Positions 31,063 to 37,386 of a stretch of 37,386 nucleotides of DNA are shown piece after piece. Under the pieces are notes generated by a model. That model saw nothing but the letters and a program-made list of their open reading frames with translations. It was not told where the DNA came from and made no database searches. The stretch is from an uncultured Candidatus Berkelbacteria bacterium (lineage in GTDB: Bacteria > Patescibacteriota > UBA1384 > CAILIB01), in the NCBI GenBank assembly GCA_937895715.1, contig CALBLZ010000114.1:1-37386 (forward strand), written 5' to 3'. Position 1 is the stretch's first letter, and each line of letters starts with the position of its first letter. The position numbers and the translations under genes are program-made.

Positions 31063-31410
31063 ATGATCTCAACCATCACCGAGTACATCGAATCGCTCTC
31101 TCCTGAAACTGGGAAGCGGCTCCAGGCAATCCGTGAGGTTTTCACACAAGAAGTCCCCCAGGTTGAGGAGGCAATCAAGTACGATATGCCCATGTTTGTT
31201 TACAAAGGCAACTTGATCGGAGTAGCCGCCTGGAAAAAGCATATCGGGCTCTACCCTGTTTCTTCTGCAATGATCACCGCCCTCCCGGAAATCTCTGATT
31301 ACCCAACTTCGGGCAAGGGCACCGTTCAGTTCCCCCACAACAAGCCACTGCCACTTGAGCTGGTTCGTAGGATCGTGCAGTACCGACTCCAAGAAGTCTC
31401 CGGCAAGTAA
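31063..31410 (+). CDS. DUF1801 (YdhG-like) protein
   Basis: A 115-residue cytosolic protein of the DUF1801/YdhG family. Family marks: EYIESLSPETGKRLQAIREVF, then EEAIKYDMPMFVYKGNLIGVAAWKKHIGLYPVS and the ending GTVQFPHNKPLPLELVRRIVQYRLQE. The family has a small alpha/beta fold; its biochemical role is not established. TATACG (31039-31044) lies 18 bases before the ATG as a possible -10; no Shine-Dalgarno. It stands between the divergent permease operon and the large orphan gene. Confidence 0.88.
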   Translation: MISTITEYIESLSPETGKRLQAIREVFTQEVPQVEEAIKYDMPMFVYKGNLIGVAAWKKHIGLYPVSSAMITALPEISDYPTSGKGTVQFPHNKPLPLELVRRIVQYRLQEVSGK

Positions 31411-31570
31411 CCAAGGAAAAAGTTACATAATTTATGTGCTCCCACACGCTTTTCTGGTAGTCTCAACGCAGCAGCACAACACTGCTTCGTCACTTAACAA
31501 CGACCGTAGTCCAAAGGGCTACACCTCTGGGCAGTAGGTAACTGTCGCAAACCTGACGCAGGAGAATCAA
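31411..31570 (+). promoter_or_regulatory. Long leader of the 795-residue orphan, with SD and 6-1-6 palindrome
   Basis: 160 bases without a gene. ACATAA-T-TTATGT (31425-31437) is a perfect 6-1-6 palindrome that also contains CATAAT as a possible -10. Close to the start, CGCAGGAGAATCAAATG has AGGAG 7 bases before the ATG, a good Shine-Dalgarno spacing. Such a leader is unlike the leaderless starts elsewhere in the window. Confidence 0.5.
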
Positions 31571-33958
31571 ATGATCTTTCTTTACGAAGGGCACCCCCTG
31601 GGTACCTGGATTTTCAACCTTATGCACGAGTACGAACCCTCGAACTCATGTAGCAAGGCTCACCTTGCAGCATTTGAGAAGCTTGGAGGACAGAACTACT
31701 GGATCTGCCTCTACGCCGCCCTCACTCGCTGCCTCGCCAGTAACAAGCAGGGCAAGAAGCCATCTGGACAAGATGAGGCTATTGAGGCCTACACCTCCTG
31801 GATGGAAAAGTACCCGTTTGCAACCGTGGTACTCGCCTACGAATCGCAGCGCAGCGCAAACCGCAGAAAGCACATCGAGACCACCTTCGGGATTGGCCCC
31901 GGCCACCCGAACGCAGACCTCGTGAAGCTCTGGGGCATGACCTGTGCGCATGGAAGCGAAACAATGCTCAGTCTTGCAAAAGAACTGGGAGATGTTTCGA
32001 TCGAAATTGCACCGGATAAGAGTTGCGAGCGACTCTGGGAACGCTGCAAAGACATTTGGGGAGGCAGCCGCCTCACGCCCAGCATACTGAAGGAGTTGGC
32101 CGTTTTGGCCGAGAACCCCCGGTACGAAGGGCTGGGAGAGCAGCTTGTCTCTCACATTGCCGAGCGCTGGTATCAACAACATCGGCTACGACGAGCATCA
32201 GCTGTCGACCCGGAGTACGCATCGGCCATTGAATGGATCGAGCAGCGAGCGATTGCTAACCCCTTGGTATGGGGAGAGATCGTGCTGAACAGACTGCTCG
32301 ACAACCATTCTGTTAGACACCACAACGAATATGAGGCAAGTGGGTACTTCCTACGCCTCACCGCCAAGCTGGCACCGCACATTGCAGACGAAAACCTTCG
32401 CGGCCGAATCTGCATGCTGACCTACCGCAAGTTTGGTGGCTACGTGAACCTCGGAGGCCCCTGGCTTTATCGCTACCTACCAAGCAGTACGCGAAAACGA
32501 AATCGAGTTCGTGCATTCGAGCTTGTACTCGGCTCGTTTGCACCGCTCTCATTCGGCTCTGCAACAGAACCCGAACAAGTGACGGAAAATCGCAACCGCG
32601 AATACTTCCGTATGGTCGAAGATGCGGCAACCATGGCGCAACACGACCCGGCCGAGCAGCGTGTACTTGCCGAAGCCTTCTACTTGCACCTCTGCGGATG
32701 TCGGTTCGGTTACCGGACCCACTTTCTGTCAGACGATAACAAGAGAGGGCTACGGGCACTAGGTCAGAGTATCAAAGCCGGTATCGTCGTGAGACGAGCG
32801 GTGCGATCTGGCCACTGTGATGCAAAGTCGGTTAAGTGCGTATGGAGAGAGAGCGGTCTAACCGAAGCTGATCTCGTACGCTACTTCGCTGCCCTTCAGG
32901 AGCACGTCCGTGGCGCGTACAAGGAAGAGTATGTCGGAGAATATGCTGCGCTGGCACATAACCTTCGGTGGAACCTCGACCAAAAGTTAGGGATAAAGTC
33001 GGATGCACCAAACACGTTCGACGGCCCCGGACTTGCAGGAAGACTGCTCGCCCAAGACTCGCACATGCCCTTGTTCCTAAAGGCTCGCTACAGGATCGGT
33101 GGCGACACCGATCTCGCAGGCATCGTCCAGCTCTGTGCTGGTGAAAAAGGCCTGAATTGGATGCCGCGCTTTAGTTCGGAGGCAACGCCGCCGAGCGAGA
33201 TTGTGGATGCCATGTGGCACATTCTGACCCGAAAAACTTCGGAGCTGCCGTGTCGTATGCGGATGCTTCAGGTGTTTCTTGGTTCCGATCGTACCAAGGA
33301 TGAACAAGAACCGGAACTGACGACCTGGCTCGGAGAGCAGCTTGCTGCACATCCCGATAGCTGGGCCGACCTGATCTGGCTCTGCCGGAATCCCCCACCC
33401 GCGCCCGCACGGGATGACTGGTGGTGGGAGAAGTTCGGCAGCACGCCTATTGCCAGAGAGATAGAGTCAGCGGAGCTGCATAACAGCAGTATCGCCCGCC
33501 ATTCACGAGACCGAGCGCGTGAACTCTTACTCAGGCACCCCGAATGGGTTACCTGCAACGAAAAGTTTGGAGTCGACGACCTTATCTTGCTTGCGCAAGA
33601 CTGGTGGCCTGCCTTCGACCTCTTCATAGGCAATGCAATGCCGGACGACGACAAGACGCGTGAAGAGATACTGGTCAGGATTCTCAGTGAGTGCAACCTG
33701 CCCGATCTGAAATCCTCCAACTTCTCCGACGAAATCGTTGCACGAGCTGATGCTGAAGCCCTTCGGGAGCGGCTCCGAGCCGCGCTAACAGGAGAGCAGC
33801 GCTACCATGCATCTCAATTCCAAAAGGCTTCCTGTGTGAACTGGGCTGTACGGCTCGGACTCCACACAGAACCAGGCCTCAGGAACGTACTCGACAGCTA
33901 TGCTTCTTCAGCCCGCGACTTGCTGGACGATGGAACATTGACCGAACTTCTCTGCTGA
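31571..33958 (+). CDS. Large orphan protein, 795 residues, helical
   Basis: I do not recognise this protein. It has no signal peptide or membrane helix and seems helical throughout, with many short amphipathic helices, and is rich in Trp, Arg and Cys (for example EKLGGQNYWICLYAALTRCLA, IAERWYQQHRLRRAS, DSWADLIWLCRNPPPAP, DDLILLAQDWWPAFDLF). This may be a HEAT/ARM-like solenoid, but no repeat unit is regular enough to prove it. No nuclease, ATPase or methylase motif was found. It has its own leader, a clear AGGAG site and a strong terminator, unlike its neighbours, and its composition looks richer in G+C. Acquired gene or lineage-specific effector are both possible. Confidence 0.75.
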   Translation: MIFLYEGHPLGTWIFNLMHEYEPSNSCSKAHLAAFEKLGGQNYWICLYAALTRCLASNKQGKKPSGQDEAIEAYTSWMEKYPFATVVLAYESQRSANRRKHIETTFGIGPGHPNADLVKLWGMTCAHGSETMLSLAKELGDVSIEIAPDKSCERLWERCKDIWGGSRLTPSILKELAVLAENPRYEGLGEQLVSHIAERWYQQHRLRRASAVDPEYASAIEWIEQRAIANPLVWGEIVLNRLLDNHSVRHHNEYEASGYFLRLTAKLAPHIADENLRGRICMLTYRKFGGYVNLGGPWLYRYLPSSTRKRNRVRAFELVLGSFAPLSFGSATEPEQVTENRNREYFRMVEDAATMAQHDPAEQRVLAEAFYLHLCGCRFGYRTHFLSDDNKRGLRALGQSIKAGIVVRRAVRSGHCDAKSVKCVWRESGLTEADLVRYFAALQEHVRGAYKEEYVGEYAALAHNLRWNLDQKLGIKSDAPNTFDGPGLAGRLLAQDSHMPLFLKARYRIGGDTDLAGIVQLCAGEKGLNWMPRFSSEATPPSEIVDAMWHILTRKTSELPCRMRMLQVFLGSDRTKDEQEPELTTWLGEQLAAHPDSWADLIWLCRNPPPAPARDDWWWEKFGSTPIAREIESAELHNSSIARHSRDRARELLLRHPEWVTCNEKFGVDDLILLAQDWWPAFDLFIGNAMPDDDKTREEILVRILSECNLPDLKSSNFSDEIVARADAEALRERLRAALTGEQRYHASQFQKASCVNWAVRLGLHTEPGLRNVLDSYASSARDLLDDGTLTELLC

Positions 33959-33987
33959 CGAAGTAGAGGGGCCTTGGCCCACAACAG

Positions 33988-34024
33988 AACAGCGACCGTC
34001 ACACCGACGGTCGCTGTTTTTCTT
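33988..34024 (+). terminator. Strong intrinsic terminator after the orphan gene
   Basis: AACAGCGACCGTC (33988-34000), loop ACACC, GACGGTCGCTGTT (34006-34018), followed by TTTCTTT. A 13-bp perfect G+C-rich stem, the strongest in the window. Confidence 0.92.
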
Positions 34025-34067
34025 TCCCTCATTACAAATAAGGAGGTCGTGATAATTTCAGATACTC

Positions 34068-34574
34068 CTACCCAAACTTCTCGATAATCGCTGAGATTTC
34101 TTCTTGCCTCCGTACAAAATCCCACTGCTCACTCGCTAGGTTCTCGCGTAGTTCATCAATACTAAACCATCGCATCTCTGATACTTCTTCTGGTTGTAGC
34201 ACAAGTGACTCTATAGCAACGTCCTTGCGCACAAAGAACGAGGTAATGAAGTAGCGGTGATCCGTATGCACAAATTCACCAGCTATTTCTAACTCTGCAG
34301 GAGTGAGCTCCAGACCCAACTCTTCAGCAGCTTCACGCACAATCGCATCTCGCGGATCTTCACCCGACATAATGTGCCCGGCTGCAGTAATGTCCCAGGC
34401 ATTAGGGCTTCCCTTCTTTTGAGGAGAGCGCCGCTGAGCTAACAGACGATTCTGAGAATCGATCACCCATAGGTGTGCCGCTAAAAGCCAGTAGTTACCA
34501 GACTTGTACTCGTCGCGCGGAACATTGGCCTTAACTAGATTCCGATTTTCATCAAAGATGTCGACGTACTCCAT
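34068..34574 (-). CDS. NUDIX hydrolase (Idi/YfcD-like)
   Basis: A 168-residue NUDIX enzyme hydrolysing a nucleoside-diphosphate-linked substrate, or an isopentenyl-diphosphate isomerase relative. The N-terminus MEYVDIFDENRNLV and YWLLAAHLWVIDSQNRLLAQRRS, then PNAWDITAAGHIMSGE, follow the Idi/YfcD subgroup. The Nudix box is complete from Gly66 to Leu88: Gly66, Glu72, Arg80-Glu81, Glu84-Glu85, Gly87. The active-site Cys and Tyr needed for Idi isomerisation are not evident. It starts 2 bases after glutamate dehydrogenase and so is the second gene of that operon. Confidence 0.9.
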   Translation of the reverse strand: MEYVDIFDENRNLVKANVPRDEYKSGNYWLLAAHLWVIDSQNRLLAQRRSPQKKGSPNAWDITAAGHIMSGEDPRDAIVREAAEELGLELTPAELEIAGEFVHTDHRYFITSFFVRKDVAIESLVLQPEEVSEMRWFSIDELRENLASEQWDFVRRQEEISAIIEKFG

Positions 34575-34576
34575 AC

Positions 34577-35776
34577 TTACTCCGTAAGCCTTCGAATCGC
34601 GATAATAAATGCCGCCTCGGTAAGGCTTGAAGTACTCTCTTCTTTCTCAGTTTTCAAAAGGTTTGCCACCGCATCTTCCATATAGGTTTGCAGCTTGTCG
34701 TTTACATCATCTTCACTCCACTGCTTACCTTCTTTGTTCTGCACCCACTCGAGGTAGCTCACAATCACACCACCAGCATTGGCAATAATGTCTGGCAAAA
34801 TAACAACACCGCTTTCGGTAAGATAATCGTGCGCTACTTCGTTTACCGGGCCGTTTGCGAGTTCAATAATCATTCCCGCTGCAACCTGTTTCATATTTGC
34901 TTCGGTGACCGCATCACCAAGAGCAGCAAGCACAAGCACGTCCACATCGAGCGCAAGTAAGTCTTCGTTGGTAATCTGCTCGGCGTCAAAGTCGGCAAAG
35001 CGACCTTTTTTTGCCTTAAACGCTGCAAGCTCCTGAGCATCTAGCCCATCGGCAGCATAGAGCGCGCTAGCGGAATCACTTACCGCTACGATCTTCCAGT
35101 TTGGGTAGAGTTCGGCAGCAACGGTGGCAAAAAACGAACCAACATTGCCAAAGCCCTGCACTGCCACTGTTATCTCAGCGTCAGCCTTACCCTGCGACGC
35201 AAGGAGTTCCGCCATCGCAATCACACCACCACGACCAGTAGCTGCCTCACGTCCCAAACTTCCGCCTCCAACAATACTTTTTCCCGTAAAGCTAGCTTTC
35301 GAGGTATCACCTGTAATCTGCTCGTACTCGTCTACCATCCAGTCGATAATACGAGAATCGGTGTTTACATCGGGAGCTGGCACGTCTTTGTCTGGCCCGA
35401 TGTGTGGGTGCAAATGCTGCACGTACTTCCGGCTTAGCTCCTCTAGCTCTTCGAGTGAAAGCTCGCGTGGGTTCACTACCACCCCTCCCTTACCGCCTCC
35501 CAACGGAATGCCAACCGCGGCGGTTTTCATGCTCATGAGTGTTGCAAGGGCGCGCACTTCTTCAAGATCTACCTCGTGGTGGAATCGAATTCCACCCTTG
35601 TAAGGACCGCGCTTGTTGCTGTGCTGTACACGGTAGGCCTTGAGGAGCTTGCCCGTACTTAAACCAATCTCGAACTCGTGTTCTGCGTCAGTTGTAACCA
35701 GTGCTGCAATAGCAGAGTCACTGAGGCCAATTTTTTTACCAGCGCGTGTGATGAGGTTCTGTGCCGTAGCAAGCAT
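34577..35776 (-). CDS. gdhA: Glutamate dehydrogenase (Glu/Leu/Phe/Val dehydrogenase family)
   Basis: A 399-residue cytosolic enzyme interconverting glutamate and 2-oxoglutarate plus ammonia. The substrate domain has GPYKGGIRFH (Lys60), MSMKTA (Lys84) and IPLGGGKGGV with catalytic Lys96, then DVPAPDVNTD with the catalytic Asp. The NAD(P) domain has VAVQGFGNVGS (GxGxxG, 208-213) and an Asp in VAVSDS, which favours NAD. The C-terminus LPDIIANAGGVIVSYLEWVQN is the family signature. Slightly shorter than the usual 420. No Shine-Dalgarno; the 57 bases upstream show no clear promoter at leaderless distance. Followed by a NUDIX gene 2 bases on. Confidence 0.95.
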   Translation of the reverse strand: MLATAQNLITRAGKKIGLSDSAIAALVTTDAEHEFEIGLSTGKLLKAYRVQHSNKRGPYKGGIRFHHEVDLEEVRALATLMSMKTAAVGIPLGGGKGGVVVNPRELSLEELEELSRKYVQHLHPHIGPDKDVPAPDVNTDSRIIDWMVDEYEQITGDTSKASFTGKSIVGGGSLGREAATGRGGVIAMAELLASQGKADAEITVAVQGFGNVGSFFATVAAELYPNWKIVAVSDSASALYAADGLDAQELAAFKAKKGRFADFDAEQITNEDLLALDVDVLVLAALGDAVTEANMKQVAAGMIIELANGPVNEVAHDYLTESGVVILPDIIANAGGVIVSYLEWVQNKEGKQWSEDDVNDKLQTYMEDAVANLLKTEKEESTSSLTEAAFIIAIRRLTE

Positions 35777-35833
35777 AGGGTTGAGTTAGCTTTTCGATGG
35801 AATCTTTGGTATCAGTCTAGCAGCAATGTGCGC

Positions 35834-37386
35834 TTAGTAGACCACCACGCCCATACCTGCAAATACTGACCAATCCGCCTGGATCTTAGCAGTGCTCCAG
35901 CGTAGGCGACCGTGGATAGGATCGTTAATAATAAACCCAGTCGGGTTAGCTACAGGGCCAGTAAACCCGACAATTAAGCGGACGTGCTCACCCACCCAGG
36001 CATCAATTGTTCTGCCGGTCGGGGTGACCCAACTATCTCGCGAAGTTTTTCCGGCGAGTCCCCAGTAGATCACTGGATTTCCGGCTGCTAGGTTCGCCGC
36101 CACATTGTTAGCAGTTAGAGTTACCGTTTCCGCCGAGCGATACACGTTGGCTACCCGCGTAACTGGCGGTGCATACACCCCGTAGCCAGTGGTATTCTGT
36201 TCACCGTCCACATCTCCCACAAAGGTTTCGTAGGGATCACCCCATACACCATTCACCCGTGGCGATGTATCCGCACCGAGCACATCGAGTAGCGTCTGCT
36301 CGCTCACACCTACTCCCTTAAACTGAAGTGCCATTTTTAACGATGCCATCTCACAGGAAAGTGGGCGCTGCTGGTAGTACACTGGAATGTTGAGCAATGT
36401 CACAGATTCTTCGGTGCGGAATGTGGTAGCCGCTGCCTTTTCAGAAGCTAGTCCAATCAGGCTCACCACCCCTGCCTCCATAGCGGCTCGGTACTCGGTG
36501 TCCTTGCTCAAAGCGCCCGAGAACACCATGGTTTGCCCACTCCAACTAAAGCTGCCGTCTACTGCAGGAGTTATGCTAAAGCGCTGTTCTGCAGAAGCGC
36601 GATCGACTGGCTGGTCAAAACTCACCCGAATTGACGATGTTGCCGCAACCCCTGAGCTACCGGAGCGTGGACTAAATCCAACCACTGTTACATGGCCAAC
36701 GGTAGAAAATGAGAACGAGGCACTATCTGTAGTAAACCCATTCTGGACATCTTTCAGACCCTTGGCCACCGCCACGGTAAAGCGCGTGTCGAATGGTAAT
36801 GCAGCATCTGCGGTAAAGCGTAAGGTGCGTGCATCTACCCAGCGCCAAGCACCGGCAAGAGTCGGTTGAATAGTTGGGTAAGCAGACTCCCCTGCTGGTG
36901 CCATTTCTTCAGAGAAACTAAGGGTAAACTCTTTGGTACTCGTTAGCACCCCACCGCCCTGTGGAGTGAAGCCGGCAATACCCGGAGCTCCTTTCGTTGT
37001 AAACATAACATTATCCATGAGCACTGGATCGTCGCTAAAATTCACTAGCCCACCACGCGCATCATAGATAGTGAGAAGGCGCTCTACTCGTAAGGAGTAC
37101 TCCGTGCTCTGGCTCAGGCACCCGGTTGGCGTGAGGGTATAAGTTTTACCATCTGCCGAGCGCTTTTCTTCAAGAGGCGCGGGGGGATCGAGCACAAAGC
37201 TAAAATCAACTAAGTCACCCGGATCTGCGTCGAGCACCGCCGTGATCGGCTCACAGATACCAACATCCTTTTGACTGTCTTCTATCGAAATAGTTTCCAC
37301 CTCGGGCAGCCCGCGCGTTGTAAAGCTCGTTGTATATACGCTTTCGTCACGCCCTAAAACGTTCCTGAGATTTTCCACCCGCATTG
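35834..37386 (-). CDS. Large surface protein: Ig-like (Big_5) repeats and C39-like cysteine peptidase (5' end outside window)
   Basis: At least 516 residues; the N-terminus lies beyond 37386, since the first seen Ig-like domain is cut in its last strand (the Met at 37384 is probably internal). At least three Big_5/SbsA-type domains follow one another, each ending in a T.F.T pattern (TTSFTTRG, MFTTKG, FSFSTVG, TTFRTEE) and each starting G/FxPxxG..V.....I.VSFD/SFSE. The last 190 residues are a C39_2-like peptidase: IPVYYQQRPLSCEMASLKMAL with the Gln-x5-Cys pair, HVRLIVGF for the His and IINDPIHG for Asp/Asn. Likely exported and anchored, acting on proteins or peptides outside. Substrate unknown. 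Confidence 0.82.
   Translation of the reverse strand, partial: MRVENLRNVLGRDESVYTTSFTTRGLPEVETISIEDSQKDVGICEPITAVLDADPGDLVDFSFVLDPPAPLEEKRSADGKTYTLTPTGCLSQSTEYSLRVERLLTIYDARGGLVNFSDDPVLMDNVMFTTKGAPGIAGFTPQGGGVLTSTKEFTLSFSEEMAPAGESAYPTIQPTLAGAWRWVDARTLRFTADAALPFDTRFTVAVAKGLKDVQNGFTTDSASFSFSTVGHVTVVGFSPRSGSSGVAATSSIRVSFDQPVDRASAEQRFSITPAVDGSFSWSGQTMVFSGALSKDTEYRAAMEAGVVSLIGLASEKAAATTFRTEESVTLLNIPVYYQQRPLSCEMASLKMALQFKGVGVSEQTLLDVLGADTSPRVNGVWGDPYETFVGDVDGEQNTTGYGVYAPPVTRVANVYRSAETVTLTANNVAANLAAGNPVIYWGLAGKTSRDSWVTPTGRTIDAWVGEHVRLIVGFTGPVANPTGFIINDPIHGRLRWSTAKIQADWSVFAGMGVVVY

Noticed and set aside
31646..33720. Long reading frames opposite and within the 795-residue gene
   Set aside because: They shadow a G+C-richer gene in other frames and have no family resemblance, no ribosome site and Arg/Ser-rich junk composition.
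34040..34086. AAGGAGG followed by GTG and a 12-codon frame after the orphan's terminator
   Set aside because: Spacing of two bases is too short for translation and the frame runs into the end of the NUDIX gene on the other strand.
1..37386. Recoded UGA (glycine), as in some CPR lineages
   Set aside because: UGA ends several genes here (manC, pilins, the permease) at ATGA junctions, and no conserved gene contains an internal UGA.
1..37386. CRISPR arrays, insertion sequences or transposases
   Set aside because: No spaced direct repeats, no terminal inverted repeats with a transposase-like gene, and no cas-like protein were seen.

Overview
The window looks like a chromosomal segment of a Candidate Phyla Radiation (Patescibacteria) bacterium, probably of the Parcubacteria type, with roughly half G+C by eye. 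The basis is: short, tightly packed and overlapping operons; cut-down housekeeping enzymes (a DNA polymerase I without a 3'-5' exonuclease domain, a short valyl-tRNA synthetase, a Mur ligase without its N-terminal domain); a ribbon-helix-helix/nucleotidyltransferase fusion; a VirB6/TrbL-like membrane protein; and several proteins I cannot name. UGA is used as an ordinary stop (for example at the end of manC), so this is not a UGA=Gly lineage. The phylum call is inference from style, not from a marker tree.

Layout. 1-1975 (-): four overlapping pseudopilin genes (GspG-, GspH/FimT-, PilV- and PilW-like). 2022-3002 (+): thioredoxin reductase, divergent from the pilins. 3095-5130 (-): L,D-transpeptidase and a LOG/SLOG-family protein. 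5141-9753 (-): unknown helical protein and a 1126-residue VirB6-like membrane protein. 9790-13641 (-): TPR-like membrane protein, valS and two coiled-coil proteins. 13707-18665 (+): FemAB-like transferase, MurE-like ligase, small membrane protein and polA. 18662-19567 (-): GalT/HIT-like protein, ending tail-to-tail on polA. 19646-24034 (+): rpsT, then a GDP-mannose operon (RHH fused to a degenerate nucleotidyltransferase, manC, phosphomannomutase, ROK kinase). 24128-24366: tRNA-Glu(CTC) followed by a second copy of its 3' end. 24920-27775 (+): Fur-family regulator, CooC-like ATPase and a cysteine synthase-rhodanese fusion. 27823-30879 (-): UPF0718-type permease, its DUF1980/YcgQ-like partner and an Ig-like/beta-propeller lipid-side protein. 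31063-33958 (+): DUF1801 protein and a 795-residue orphan. 34068-37386 (-): NUDIX hydrolase, glutamate dehydrogenase and a truncated Ig-like/C39 peptidase.

How the genes may work together. Envelope building runs through the window: pseudopilins, YkuD and FemAB/MurE (peptidoglycan), GDP-mannose supply (surface glycans), and large Ig-like surface proteins. The second theme is a metal/sulfur module: a Fur-type repressor whose own promoter carries a 6-1-6 palindrome between -35 and -10, co-transcribed with a metallochaperone-like ATPase and a cysteine synthase-rhodanese fusion, and facing a CxC-containing permease that has its own 11-bp inverted repeat. These two halves are the best candidate here for an undescribed system.

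Expression style. At many operon heads a -10-like hexamer sits 6-8 bases before the ATG, so transcription should start at or beside the start codon (leaderless mRNA), and Shine-Dalgarno sequences are mostly absent. The 795-residue orphan is the exception: it has a roughly 150-base leader, an AGGAG site and its own strong terminator.
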